Below are positions 18,098 through 27,024 of a stretch of DNA of 46,135 bases, piece by piece; position 1 is the stretch's first letter; each line of letters opens with the position of its first letter. Both the position numbers and the translations under genes were made by a program. Source of the stretch: Acidobacteriota bacterium (GTDB lineage: Bacteria; Acidobacteriota; Terriglobia; Bryobacterales; Bryobacteraceae). The DNA is taken from contig JANXXI010000078.1 of the NCBI GenBank assembly GCA_025350695.1, positions 1 through 46,135 of the forward strand. Reading direction: 5' to 3'. The notes under the pieces are model-generated. The model worked only from the letters and a program-made list of their open reading frames with translations. It was not told the DNA's origin and searched no databases.

Positions 18098-19315
18098 ATG
18101 CCCCGCATATTGCCCCGCCTTCGGTGGAACTTGGACATAATGCCTTCTCCGGTGGAAGACCGGCCTGGATTAATGATTCGCGATTCATACGGCTATTCTG
18201 ATGCGACGTTGATTCTGCCACCGTCGGTTGTTCCCTTTTTGCAGTTCTTTGACGGCGAGACCGAAGAGAACGAACTTTCGGCTTATCTGGTTCGTGAAAC
18301 TGGAGACATTGCCATTACCAAAGTGAAGGATCAGATTTGGGAGTCGCTCAGCAAAGCGGCGTTCCTTGAAGATGAAGTTTACGAAAAGGCGCGGGAGGAG
18401 AAACACAAGGCGTTTGCCGAGTCTCCCGTGAAAACAGCGAGCCATGCCGGCGGAGCTTATCCCGATACGCCCGAAGAACTGCGTACGGTATTCAATCAGT
18501 ACATGACTGGGGTTGGGGCAAAAACGTTTGGTCAGGTTCGCGGGATTGCGGCTCCGCATGTCTCTCCGTTTGGCGGCTACGACTCTTACCGCGCTGCTTA
18601 TTCGGCGCTGCGGCCGGCTCTTGACATGGATCGCACGTTTATTTTGTTGGGAACTTCCCATTATGGAGATGCCTCGAAGTTCGGGTTGACGCGGAAGAAT
18701 TATGTCACGCCCTACGGCGCGGCAGAGACGCAGACAGCGTTAGTGGACGAATTGTTCGCAAAGGCCCCGGGGGCTGTAGTGATGGAGGATTATTGCCACT
18801 CCTTCGAACATTCCCTTGAGTTCCAAACGGTATTTCTTCAGCATTTGCTGGGTCCGAGGGTGCGTATCCTTCCCGTGTTAGTGGGCTCGTTTGCTGTTGA
18901 AATTGCGGAGGGTCGGCTTCCCGAATCGAACCAGGACACCGCGCGGTTCTTTGACGCATTAGGGGAGATTGGGACAAGGCTGGGGAGCAAGGCTTGTTGG
19001 GTAATGGGCGTGGATATGGCGCACATGGGGCAACGCTACGGGGACGAGACGGCGGCGCGGGCAAATGAGGCTGAAATGACGCATGTGGCCGAGATGGATA
19101 AGGCCCGGATGGAGAAAATCTGCGCCAGTAACGCTTCCGACTATTGGAGTTTAGTGGCGGAGGGCGGGGAAGACCAACTGAAGTGGTGTGGCTCTGCGCC
19201 GTTTTACACTTTTTTGAAAAGCGCTCCTGGGTTGAAGGGAAATATGGAGCACTATGAACAGTGGAACATTGACGAAACTAGCATCGTCAGCTTTGCGGGC
19301 ATGACGTTTGTTTAA
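18098..19315 (+). CDS. MEMO1 family protein (AmmeMemoRadiSam system protein B type)
   Basis: A 405-residue protein with a MEMO domain, related to extradiol dioxygenases and to a mammalian copper/redox protein. The N-terminal 110 residues (RLRWNLDIMPSPVEDRPGLM onward) are an extra segment seen in some bacterial versions. The MEMO core has HAGGAYPD, APHVSPFGGYDSYRAAY, LGTSHYG and EHSLEFQTVFLQHLLG, with the His and Asp residues of the predicted metal pocket. No AmmeMemoRadiSam protein A or radical SAM partner lies in the window, so it appears as a solitary gene here. Its start is 17 bp from the divergent phhB start. Biochemical function unknown. Confidence 0.88.
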   Translation: MPRILPRLRWNLDIMPSPVEDRPGLMIRDSYGYSDATLILPPSVVPFLQFFDGETEENELSAYLVRETGDIAITKVKDQIWESLSKAAFLEDEVYEKAREEKHKAFAESPVKTASHAGGAYPDTPEELRTVFNQYMTGVGAKTFGQVRGIAAPHVSPFGGYDSYRAAYSALRPALDMDRTFILLGTSHYGDASKFGLTRKNYVTPYGAAETQTALVDELFAKAPGAVVMEDYCHSFEHSLEFQTVFLQHLLGPRVRILPVLVGSFAVEIAEGRLPESNQDTARFFDALGEIGTRLGSKACWVMGVDMAHMGQRYGDETAARANEAEMTHVAEMDKARMEKICASNASDYWSLVAEGGEDQLKWCGSAPFYTFLKSAPGLKGNMEHYEQWNIDETSIVSFAGMTFV

Positions 19316-19325
19316 ATTGGTTGAA

Positions 19326-20120
19326 TCAGTCCGAGGCCAATTTCCACTTGCCGTCTTCGAATTTCGATTGGGGCTCTTTCCAAGTGGCGAATTTCGATGT
19401 CAGTTGGCCGCCGTCCACAACCAGCGAGGCTCCGGTGATGTAGCTGGCTTGTTCGCTAACAAGAAAGACCGCGGCGGCGGCCACTTCTTCCGGTTGGCCG
19501 CCCCGGCCTAGCGGGATGCCCTGAAAATAGGGCTTCAGGTATTCGGGATCGTTGAAGTATTGATCGGTAAGGCGTGTTCGGATCAAACCCGGGTTGATTG
19601 AGTTGACGCGAATACCGTATGGGCCCAGCTCATTTGCCGCGGTGTGCAGAATTCCGAGTACGCCTGCTTTGGTGGCGTTGTAGGCAATCAAGTTTTCCTC
19701 TCCGTCATAAGAGTTTGTAGAAGCCGTAATGACGATGGATCCGCGCCGCCTTGGTTTCATTAGCCGGGCGGCGAATTGGATGGATTGGAAGACTCCGGTT
19801 AGATTGATGGCTATGGTGCGATCCCAGGATTCTTGAGTGGCGTCGAAGACCGTTCCGCCAATGGCGGTTCCAGCGTTGGCTGCCAGGATGTCAATTTCCG
19901 GAACCAGCGCGAAAGCGGCTTCGAGAGAAGCCCGGTTAGTTATGTCAACGGCAATACCATTGCCGCCGAGGCTCTTACCCAATTCTTGGGGAGACTCTCT
20001 ATCTAAATCAAAGATTGTCACCCGAGCGTTTGCCGTTGCCAACGCCAGGGCGATCGCTTTGCCGATCCCGTTAACTCCACCTGTGACGATTGCATGTCTA
20101 CCGCCGAAATCAATCCTCAT
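19326..20120 (-). CDS. SDR family oxidoreductase
   Basis: A 264-residue short-chain dehydrogenase/reductase. The NAD(P) glycine motif TGGVNGIG is at 13-20, NAG at 82-84, catalytic Ser near 134-136 (ITASTNS), and Tyr147/Lys151 in YNATK. An acidic residue in FDLD (about 38-40), after the second strand, favours NAD(H). The C-terminus has ITGASLVVDGGQ. It is convergent with the MEMO gene (10 bp apart). Substrate cannot be read from the sequence; many relatives act on sugars or 3-oxoacyl groups. Confidence 0.92.
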   Translation of the reverse strand: MRIDFGGRHAIVTGGVNGIGKAIALALATANARVTIFDLDRESPQELGKSLGGNGIAVDITNRASLEAAFALVPEIDILAANAGTAIGGTVFDATQESWDRTIAINLTGVFQSIQFAARLMKPRRRGSIVITASTNSYDGEENLIAYNATKAGVLGILHTAANELGPYGIRVNSINPGLIRTRLTDQYFNDPEYLKPYFQGIPLGRGGQPEEVAAAAVFLVSEQASYITGASLVVDGGQLTSKFATWKEPQSKFEDGKWKLASD

Positions 20121-20234
20121 GAGTATTTAGTTAGGGTACCGCAAGGGAAGGTTTGCCTCCCACTCCTAGCGGGGAAATAGTCTCTTCGGGTGGTGTATAC
20201 TAAGAATAGTTAAACTTTGTACTGTAAAAACGGC

Positions 20235-20263
20235 TTGACATGCCCCCCGTCGGCTGATACAGT
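20235..20263 (+). promoter_or_regulatory. Sigma-70 promoter for the LytM peptidase gene
   Basis: A perfect -35 box TTGACA (20235-20240), a 17-bp spacer and a -10 box TACAGT (20258-20263) face the peptidase gene. The predicted transcript start near 20270 leaves a leader of about 90 nt before the ATG at 20359. Confidence 0.6.
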
Positions 20264-20358
20264 TGCCGGAATCCGCAACTTAAGTACTCAATGGCAATAA
20301 CTGGCGCACGATGCGCAGTTGCGGCCAAGCAAAAGATGTTCAGCTCAAGAGTGATTGC

Positions 20359-21243
20359 ATGAAACAGCCTTATTTTATTCTCGTCCTCGCACATTCAATG
20401 CACGGCCGTTTACGGCGTGTCCATGTACCCTACAAAATCCTGTACGCCACGTTGGCGCTTGCGCTATTTGGCCTGTTTTCCATGGCCGGGATAGTAACCA
20501 GTTATGTCCGAATGGCTTGGAAAGTAGGAAACTACAACACGTTACGGGAAGAGGCGGATAATCTTCGCAGACGCTACCAGGTGTTGCAGAAAAAGTCGGA
20601 AACACAGACCGAGCAGATGGCCAGCCTGCAAATTTTGGCTAACGAAGTTACCCAGGCTTATGGAATCAAAGCCAAGCTGGAAGGTCCAGGAAGTATTGCA
20701 GGGGAGGGCCGCTTGGTGCCCTCGTATCGCGAAACTTTGGATACCTACAATTCATTACGCAGCGCCAATCTGGGCCGTGGTTTTAGAAAGGTAGCGCATT
20801 CCTGGCAAGTAAATATTCAGCCATCCATTTGGCCAGTGCAAAGCCGGTTGGTTTCGAGCTTCGGGTTTCGTTCCGACCCATTTACAGGGGGCGATTCTTT
20901 TCACGCTGGGGTGGATATTGAGGCGCATATTGGTACGCGTGTTCAAGCTACGGCTGACGGAGTTGTGGAATTTGCCGATTGGCAGAGCACGTTCGGTAAA
21001 TTAGTCGTTGTTGACCACGGTAACGGATTGAAGACGTATTACGCCCATCTCTCTGCGTTTGATGTGATCCCCGGACAAGAAGTACGCCGGGGGCAAGTAT
21101 TGGCGCGATCGGGAACCACTGGCCGTTCTCAAGGGCCACATTTGCATTATGAAGTGCACCAAGGTGGAGCGCCGGTAAACCCCTACAAATACTTGTCGAA
21201 ATCCATCGTGGCGCCGGTTGTGAAGAAAGACTTGCCGTTCTAG
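20359..21243 (+). CDS. M23/LytM family cell-wall endopeptidase, membrane-anchored
   Basis: A 294-residue protein with an N-terminal cytoplasmic basic segment, one transmembrane helix (about 26-50), a coiled coil (about 60-95) and a C-terminal LytM domain. Zinc ligands fit HAGVD (His182, Asp186) and HLHYE (His261/His263). Because the catalytic residues are complete, it may cleave peptidoglycan cross-links itself rather than act only as an amidase activator. The ATG at 20359 is chosen because MKQPYFILVLAHSMHGRLRRV is the familiar N-terminus of this type and leaves the promoter upstream. DUF3500 follows after 38 bp with a good AAAGGA ribosome-binding site. Confidence 0.9.
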   Translation: MKQPYFILVLAHSMHGRLRRVHVPYKILYATLALALFGLFSMAGIVTSYVRMAWKVGNYNTLREEADNLRRRYQVLQKKSETQTEQMASLQILANEVTQAYGIKAKLEGPGSIAGEGRLVPSYRETLDTYNSLRSANLGRGFRKVAHSWQVNIQPSIWPVQSRLVSSFGFRSDPFTGGDSFHAGVDIEAHIGTRVQATADGVVEFADWQSTFGKLVVVDHGNGLKTYYAHLSAFDVIPGQEVRRGQVLARSGTTGRSQGPHLHYEVHQGGAPVNPYKYLSKSIVAPVVKKDLPF

Positions 21244-21281
21244 CAATGGGCGGCGAAATTCGTTAAAGGAAAGGATTCCCT

Positions 21282-22313
21282 ATGCGCCCCCTGATTCTAC
21301 GCACCACCCTGGCAGTGGCTGCAGCTTGCTTACTGGCTTCGGCCTATAGCCGCCTCAGCTCCCCTGCCGCAATGACCCAAACGGCCAATGCTCTGCTTGC
21401 CTCGCTAAGCGATGAGCAGAAGGCCAAAGCCACTTTTGACTTTAGTAGCGATGAGCGCCTGAACTGGCACTTTATTCCTCGAGTGAGGAAAGGGTTGCCT
21501 TTGAAGGAGATGACGCAGGAACAACGCCATTTGGCCCAAGCTTTGTTAAGCTCAGGATTAAGCCAACAAGGGTATGTGAAAGCGGTCAGCATCATGAGTC
21601 TTGAAGAAGTGCTCCGAATTCTTGAAGCCGGGAAGGGGACGAACGTTCGCGACCCGGAGAATTACTTCTTCTCAATTTTTGGCGCTCCTTCGGAGACCGG
21701 CACATGGGGATTCCGGGTTGAAGGGCATCACATGGCGCAGAACTGGACGATAGCCAAAGGCAAGGCCTCGGCGGGACCGAGTTTTTACGGAACGAATCCG
21801 GCAGAGGTGCGGCAGGGACCTCGTAAGGGCCTTCGCGTCCTGGGTCAAGAAGAGGACAAGGCTCGCGCCTTGTTGATGGCTCTGACCCCGGCACAGAGGA
21901 AGGAAGCCATTGTGACGGAGACCGCGTACAAAGACATTTTCACTATGGCCAGTCGCAAGGCCGCTTTGACAGGGCAGCCGAACGGGTTGTCGATCTCAAA
22001 GTTGAATGCCGCGCAGAAGAAGCTGTTGCATGATGTGCTGGATGAATATGCCTACAACGTTCCCGATGAAATTGCACAGCATCGTCTGGATCTGATTAAG
22101 AAGTCGGGTTCCCAGATCAACTTCGCCTGGGCGGGTGTGGCGGAACGCGGCGGTCCTCACTACTATCGCGTTCAGGGTCAAGGATTCCTGGTGGAGCACG
22201 ATAACACCCAAAACGATTCTAACCATGTCCACTCAGTTTGGCGCGATATTGAAGGCGATTTCGGCATGGATCTGTTGGGTGATCACTTGAAGTCGAGCCA
22301 CGGCGCAAAATAG
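21282..22313 (+). CDS. DUF3500 domain exported protein
   Basis: A 343-residue protein with a signal peptide (MRPLILRTTLAVAAACLLASAYS). The family pattern is seen in TFDFSSDERLNWHFIPR, RDPENYFFSIFG and GFRVEGHHMAQNWT, and a histidine-rich end (HNxTQNDSNHVHSVWRD-like). The function of DUF3500 is not established. Conserved His and acidic residues hint at metal or substrate binding. An AAAGGA sequence precedes the start. It follows the LytM gene in the same direction and precedes a beta-propeller protein, so the three may be cotranscribed. Confidence 0.88.
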   Translation: MRPLILRTTLAVAAACLLASAYSRLSSPAAMTQTANALLASLSDEQKAKATFDFSSDERLNWHFIPRVRKGLPLKEMTQEQRHLAQALLSSGLSQQGYVKAVSIMSLEEVLRILEAGKGTNVRDPENYFFSIFGAPSETGTWGFRVEGHHMAQNWTIAKGKASAGPSFYGTNPAEVRQGPRKGLRVLGQEEDKARALLMALTPAQRKEAIVTETAYKDIFTMASRKAALTGQPNGLSISKLNAAQKKLLHDVLDEYAYNVPDEIAQHRLDLIKKSGSQINFAWAGVAERGGPHYYRVQGQGFLVEHDNTQNDSNHVHSVWRDIEGDFGMDLLGDHLKSSHGAK

Positions 22314-22334
22314 CGTTAGCTGTATACTGAAACT

Positions 22335-23423
22335 ATGAGCACCTGGACGCGGAGGTCTGTGATGGGCCTCCTGCCGGCCTTGGGTCGTGCTGCTTCGATC
22401 GGCAAAGGGCAGGAGCTGGCGGCGGATCGAGGCAAATACCCGGATCCATCCACTGAGTTCGAGGTGGTGCGTCTTACCAAGTCGAACTATTCCAGTTTTC
22501 TTTCCTCTACAACCTGCCGCATCATCTCCAAACATTCTGATTTTTATCTACTCTCCTCGGATCGCACGGGCAGTCTTGAAGGATTCCGCATGGATTTCAA
22601 GAACGGCACTTGGCGTCAATTGACGCAGGCTGCCAAGCTTGACGCTGATTCACTATCTCTTCTGCCGAATGACCGGGCGATTGCTTTCTATGATGGGGAG
22701 CAACTGTTGCTGGGCGGAATGAGCGGAGGCAAGGAACGCGTAGTCTACGAGTCGCCTACGGGGTGGAAACATCATCCGGGCCTCCACATTGGGGACGATG
22801 GGGTAAATGCTTTCGCGGTGGAAACCAATGGCGCCACCTTTCGGTTGCGAATGGTTTCGATGGCCAAGGGCGCGGGGGTTACCGTGGCGGAACAATCTTC
22901 CCCCATTGAACTGCTAGGGGCGCGTCCGAAGCGGGCCAGTTTCCTTTACGCGGCTGACGATTCTCTGTGGTTGGCGCATTTGGATGGTACTGTCAACCGG
23001 CGTTTAAAAACGGCGCCGGGAAGAGTCGCCACTGGGTATTGGTCTCCTACCGGAGAATCAATTGAGTATCTGCACATTCCCGAAGAGTCGACTAAGTTGA
23101 ATTCACTGCGCGAGCATTCGCCTGATACCAACGCGGATAGTTTGATCGGGCCGACGACGCAGTTCGCGACCTTCACGCCGAATTCCGATGCGACTGTTTT
23201 TCTTGGCGCAAGCAAGAGCAAGGCGTCGCCCGTCGTTCTGCTTTTTGTTCGCTACACCAGGCGAGAGTTTACGTTTTGCGAACACAAGGCAACGGATCCT
23301 AAGCAGGTGCGCGCGCGGTTCACTCCAACCAGCCAGCGGATTCTATTCCAATCGGACATGCACGGCAAGCCCGCTATCTATACGATGGACGTCAAGCGTC
23401 TGGTGGAACTGACTGAAGAGTGA
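22335..23423 (+). CDS. TolB/oligogalacturonate-lyase-like beta-propeller protein, exported
   Basis: A 362-residue protein with a Tat-like N-terminus (TRRSVMGLLPALG) and repeated propeller blades (for example YLLSSDRTGSLEGFRMDF, YWSPTGESIEYLHIP, ILFQSDMHGKPAIYTMDV). The last motif and the early NYSSFLSSTTCRIIS segment resemble oligogalacturonate lyase-like WD40 proteins. Catalytic histidines of true oligogalacturonate lyase could not be confirmed. It may be a binding or lyase protein for an oligosaccharide. It is 22 bp after DUF3500 and convergent with the isomerase gene. Confidence 0.7.
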   Translation: MSTWTRRSVMGLLPALGRAASIGKGQELAADRGKYPDPSTEFEVVRLTKSNYSSFLSSTTCRIISKHSDFYLLSSDRTGSLEGFRMDFKNGTWRQLTQAAKLDADSLSLLPNDRAIAFYDGEQLLLGGMSGGKERVVYESPTGWKHHPGLHIGDDGVNAFAVETNGATFRLRMVSMAKGAGVTVAEQSSPIELLGARPKRASFLYAADDSLWLAHLDGTVNRRLKTAPGRVATGYWSPTGESIEYLHIPEESTKLNSLREHSPDTNADSLIGPTTQFATFTPNSDATVFLGASKSKASPVVLLFVRYTRREFTFCEHKATDPKQVRARFTPTSQRILFQSDMHGKPAIYTMDVKRLVELTEE

Positions 23424-23462
23424 ACCTTACTCATGGCGCAGGGCCAACCTAAGGCCTGGTAT

Positions 23463-24419
23463 TTAGAGGAGCTGGGCTTCGGCCATCCACCTGCGAAGTT
23501 TCACTACATCGTTTTTCATAGCCCCGAGGATGTTTGCACGGTCCATCGTGAGTTGAGTGGCTCCCTTGTCGGCTCCTCCAAGTGGATATTCGTAGTGGAT
23601 TTGAACCGGGCCGTGAAAATCTGTCTTGGCGAGCATGGCGAAGAATTGGGGGAATTTGACCATACCTTCCCCTAGTGGAACCCACTTCGCATCCCAACCT
23701 TTGGCGCCCTTGGCCCAAAGGAAGTCCTTGACGGCGAGACCTCTCATGCCCCCGGCACCTGCAAGTTTCGTGGTGGCCATCCAACCGCCGAGGCCGCCCT
23801 CGATCGTTGCGTGCCCGATATCGTAGTTGATGCCAATAGCGGAAGTGGGGAGTCCTTCAAATAGAATGTGCAGGTCCCATATCGAAGCCCCGAGTTGGCC
23901 CGCGCCTGAGTGCGTGTGGTAGATGCCGCAGACTCCATGCTTTTGGTTCAATTCCGCCAGCGCCCGCATTCGCGGCTTGAGGGCGGCCAGTTGCTGCTGA
24001 GGCGGTGTTGCGTCATTGTATTTTAGGCCGCCGAAGCGGTAGTAGCGGATTCCGAGTTGGGCGCACGTTTTGAGGATAGATTCTGCTTCTGGCGTCGCCG
24101 CGTCGATACTCGTGGTGACCATCGGAGTTTCAAGCCCCTTCCTATGGAGGATTTCAACCAAACGCGGTAGATCTTTTGCAATATTGGCCGGCTCTATGTG
24201 GCCGCCGGGGCGCACTGTTAGATCAACGCCATCTACGCCAATTTCGGAGGCGCAAGTGGCTAGTTCTTCATCCTTCACGAACTGCAGGTGCTTGGAAAAA
24301 ACTGAAAGCTTGAGGGGCGAACGAGTGGCGGCGGAGACAGCAAGAGGAGCTACGGAGGGGATGACTAGCAGTGATGCGGCCTGCAGTAAGTCCCTGCGGG
24401 AAATCGAATTGGCGTTCAT
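23463..24419 (-). CDS. Sugar phosphate isomerase/epimerase family protein, Tat-type signal
   Basis: About 318 residues with MNANSISRRDLLQAASLLV, a Tat-type leader, followed by a xylose-isomerase-like TIM barrel of the AP-endonuclease 2 superfamily. Motifs include GVDGVDLTVRPGGH, GICYHTHSG-like GIYHTHSGAG, INYDIGHATIEGG and GMVKFPQFF with Glu and His residues suited to metal binding, and IHYEYP near the end. The ATG at 24419 is chosen because it begins the Tat leader; an upstream ATG (24488) would start in the terminator region. Many exported relatives occur in acidobacteria and planctomycetes near sugar oxidoreductases. Substrate unknown. Confidence 0.85.
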   Translation of the reverse strand: MNANSISRRDLLQAASLLVIPSVAPLAVSAATRSPLKLSVFSKHLQFVKDEELATCASEIGVDGVDLTVRPGGHIEPANIAKDLPRLVEILHRKGLETPMVTTSIDAATPEAESILKTCAQLGIRYYRFGGLKYNDATPPQQQLAALKPRMRALAELNQKHGVCGIYHTHSGAGQLGASIWDLHILFEGLPTSAIGINYDIGHATIEGGLGGWMATTKLAGAGGMRGLAVKDFLWAKGAKGWDAKWVPLGEGMVKFPQFFAMLAKTDFHGPVQIHYEYPLGGADKGATQLTMDRANILGAMKNDVVKLRRWMAEAQLL

Positions 24420-24486
24420 TGCCCTTGATTGTATCGGATCAGGCGGCCATGTCGCTTGAAAGGACGGTTCGGGGGGGAACGCTAAC

Positions 24487-24517
24487 AAAAAGGGACGACG
24501 GTTACCGTCGTCCCTTT
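24487..24517 (-). terminator. Intrinsic terminator after the pyrimidine phosphorylase gene
   Basis: A perfect 13-bp stem AAAGGGACGACGG / CCGTCGTCCCTTT with a 3-nt loop is followed on the minus strand by TTTTTGTTAGC. It lies 27 bp after the stop of the gene at 24544 and closes the minus-strand operon that begins at 28670. Confidence 0.88.
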
Positions 24518-24543
24518 GGCAATACTAATATTCTTCGAGAAGC

Positions 24544-25848
24544 TTATCCGACTACTTCAAGGATCAGGTTTCGTTCGTCAGGGGGATTGACTGAAATGCG
24601 GAAGGCATCCTCGATCAATTCACCGGCCTCATCGAGTCTGTTTTCACCAGTGTAATACAGGCGGCAAAGTACGCTACCCGCCTCCACCTTTTGTCCAACC
24701 TTTACTTCGAGGATTACGCCGACAGCCGGATCGATAGAATCTTCCTTCTTGTCGCGGCCTGCACCCATAATAGACGATGCCTGGCCTATCAATTCGGCAT
24801 CAATGCCGGCCACGTAGCCCCCACGAGGTGAGCTGATTTCTCTAGCTCCGGTTGCATTCGGCAGCAAATCGAAGCGATCAAGAACTTGTGGATTGCCACC
24901 CTGCGCCGCGATGACTTCCTTCAGCTTACGGTAACCGGATCCGTCCACTAGTTTCAATTGCGCCAGTTCGCGAGCTTCGTCGATCGTGGCAGTCTTCTTC
25001 CCAAGGTGGATCATGCGCGCAGCCAGTTCGAGAGAAAGGCGAGTTAAATCCACTGGGCCCGCATTCTGCAACGTTTGGGACACTTCCATCACTTCGAGGG
25101 CATTGCCGATGGCATATCCCAGAGGCTGGTTCATATCGGTGATCAAGGCCTGGACTCGTTTATCGAGGCGGCGTCCAATACCGACCATCATTTGCGCCAG
25201 ACGGCGTGCGTCTACCTGTTTCTTGATGAAGGCGCCTGAGCCGACCTTCACGTCGAGCACGACAGCATCCAGATCGACGGCCATCTTCTTCGACATGATG
25301 GAAGACGCGATGAGCGGAATGCTCTCCACTGTAGCCGTTGCATCCCGCAGAGAGTACAGTTTGCCGTCAGCCGGAGTCACTTGGTCGGTTTGCCCGATAA
25401 AGGCCAAACCGGTTTTCGCTAACTGGGCTTTGAATTCGTCAATTGTGAGGTTGGTGCGGAAGCCCGGAATGGACTCCAGCTTGTCCAGGGTCCCACCTGT
25501 ATGCCCCAGGGCTCTGCCTGAAATCATGGGGACAATCACACCTGCCGCGGCCGCAAGAGGCGCGCTGATCAGGCTGGTTTTGTCACCAACGCCGCCAGTT
25601 GAGTGTTTATCGACTTTGACGCCGGGGATTGAAGAAAGGTCAACCCGTTCGCCACTGGCGATGATGCAGTCGGTGAATGAGCTAACTTCGCGGTCTGTCA
25701 TACCGGAAAAAAATACTGCCATGAGAAACGCCGACATTTGATAGTCGGGTATGTTTCCCTGCGTATACTCTTTTACTAGGAAAGACAATTCCGCGGCGGA
25801 TAACTCCTCGCCGTCGCGCTTTCTGTGGATTAGGTCGACGGTACGCAT
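24544..25848 (-). CDS. pdp: Pyrimidine-nucleoside phosphorylase / thymidine phosphorylase
   Basis: A 434-residue enzyme that phosphorolyses uridine or thymidine to base and (deoxy)ribose-1-phosphate in nucleoside salvage. It has KVDKHSTGGVGDKTSL (phosphate-binding, about 78-93), ISGRALGHTGGTLDKLES and VDLDAVVLDVKVGSGAF. The length matches the Pdp type (about 430) rather than the longer archaeal AMP phosphorylase. An 89-bp gap separates it from the inositol phosphatase gene. Whether it prefers uridine or thymidine cannot be told; a deoA name is equally defensible. Confidence 0.94.
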   Translation of the reverse strand: MRTVDLIHRKRDGEELSAAELSFLVKEYTQGNIPDYQMSAFLMAVFFSGMTDREVSSFTDCIIASGERVDLSSIPGVKVDKHSTGGVGDKTSLISAPLAAAAGVIVPMISGRALGHTGGTLDKLESIPGFRTNLTIDEFKAQLAKTGLAFIGQTDQVTPADGKLYSLRDATATVESIPLIASSIMSKKMAVDLDAVVLDVKVGSGAFIKKQVDARRLAQMMVGIGRRLDKRVQALITDMNQPLGYAIGNALEVMEVSQTLQNAGPVDLTRLSLELAARMIHLGKKTATIDEARELAQLKLVDGSGYRKLKEVIAAQGGNPQVLDRFDLLPNATGAREISSPRGGYVAGIDAELIGQASSIMGAGRDKKEDSIDPAVGVILEVKVGQKVEAGSVLCRLYYTGENRLDEAGELIEDAFRISVNPPDERNLILEVVG

Positions 25849-25937
25849 TATAATCTGTCAGTCTAACAAGTTATCCCATTGAAAGTAAAGCGGGATCGGC
25901 GGAAAGTTATGGGACTGCCATTACTTTTGACGGGGGA

Positions 25938-26762
25938 CTATTGCTTATCAGGATCGGTCATCTCGATCATGGGATACCTGACATTTCCCGCGAAAATGCC
26001 AGCGAATAGCCTCAACATCTCTTCGTGGATCAGGGTGTTAGAGGTTAGCAAATGCCGTCCGCGAAGGTTGGCTGGAGCCCCTTTCATGGTGCTGCATTTT
26101 CCTCCGGCCTCCTGGACTAGCAAAATTCCAGCCGCCATATCCCAGGGACTTAAACCGAATTCCCAGAACGCGTCCAATCGACCACAAGCGACATAGGACA
26201 AATCGATGGCCGCCGCCCCCGCTCTCCGAACGCCATGGCTTTGCAAAGCCAGTTGATAGTAGAAATGAACATTCACATTCTCGTGGCGTTTACGACTCGG
26301 AAACCCTGTAGCCACTAGGCTATCTTCCACACGGTTCGCTTTTGAGACGCGAATTCGGTGGCCGTTGAGATAAGCGCCACCACCCTTTTCCGCCGCGAAC
26401 ATTTCGTTGCGAGTAGGGTCAAACACAACCCCGGCGATCATTTCGCCATTGTGTTCAAGAGCAAGCGTGGTGTTGTATACAGGAAAACCATGGGCGAAAT
26501 TAGTGGTGCCATCCACCGGGTCAACATACCAGCAGTATTCCGAGGAGGCCGATCGCTCCCCACCTTCTTCACCGATGATAGTGTGAGTTGGGAAATGGGA
26601 TTGAAGACGGCTTACGATGAGCTCTTCGCTGGCTCTGTCGGCCTCGGTGACCAAGTCGAACTCGCCCTTCAATTCAAATGGAACACGTCGTTCGGCGAAA
26701 GTGTTAATTAGCGCCCCAGCCTCGCGCGCGATGCCGATGGCTGTCTCCAGATAGGACTCCAA
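25938..26762 (-). CDS. suhB: Inositol monophosphatase family protein
   Basis: A 274-residue Mg-dependent phosphatase of the IMPase/SuhB family. Metal-binding and catalytic motifs are IGEEGGE (63-69), YVDPVDGTTNFAHG (79-92) and SPWDMAAG (205-212). Length and motif order are standard. Its start codon immediately follows the stop of the Hfq-like gene, so translation is likely coupled. In other bacteria SuhB can also be an rRNA-transcription factor, so the in vivo role cannot be decided from sequence. Confidence 0.93.
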   Translation of the reverse strand: MESYLETAIGIAREAGALINTFAERRVPFELKGEFDLVTEADRASEELIVSRLQSHFPTHTIIGEEGGERSASSEYCWYVDPVDGTTNFAHGFPVYNTTLALEHNGEMIAGVVFDPTRNEMFAAEKGGGAYLNGHRIRVSKANRVEDSLVATGFPSRKRHENVNVHFYYQLALQSHGVRRAGAAAIDLSYVACGRLDAFWEFGLSPWDMAAGILLVQEAGGKCSTMKGAPANLRGRHLLTSNTLIHEEMLRLFAGIFAGNVRYPMIEMTDPDKQ

Positions 26763-26993
26763 TTATTCGGCCTCCTCAAGTATGTACTTGATGTCGTGTT
26801 TATAAATAAAAAGATTTGGTTCGCCCGGGCGGGTTAACCGGACGAAGGTGGCGTCGAAGAATTCAACGTGGCCAACTACTTCCTGGTTGTCTTCCATCTT
26901 GACTTTGACTCGTTGCTGATTATCCACTAACTCAAGTAGATATTTATTTTCCGCAAGAGTCGACTCCGGTGCTTTGGTTTTCGACTTAGCCAT
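26763..26993 (-). CDS. Hfq-like Sm-fold RNA-binding protein
   Basis: A 76-residue protein with an Sm/Hfq-type core. The Sm1-like strand segment reads QQRVKVKMEDNQEVVGHVEFFDATFVRL-like (shown in parts: VKVKMEDNQEVVGHVEFFD) and the Sm2 signature is IYKHDIKYI (63-71), close to the YKHAI of Hfq. It lacks the typical N-terminal Hfq helix sequence (QDPFLN) but has a similar short helix (ENKYLLELVDNQ). No good ribosome-binding site was seen upstream. It abuts the inositol-phosphatase gene with no gap. The fold call is good; identity as a true Hfq is inferred. Confidence 0.75.
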   Translation of the reverse strand: MAKSKTKAPESTLAENKYLLELVDNQQRVKVKMEDNQEVVGHVEFFDATFVRLTRPGEPNLFIYKHDIKYILEEAE

Positions 26994-27024
26994 TTGTTAT
27001 TTTGAGAAACGCCTTTGGACCCGG

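Noticed and set aside
23433-23675. An 80-codon plus-strand ORF between converging genes
   Set aside because: It overlaps the C-terminal part of the sugar isomerase gene in antisense, and its sequence shows no family pattern.
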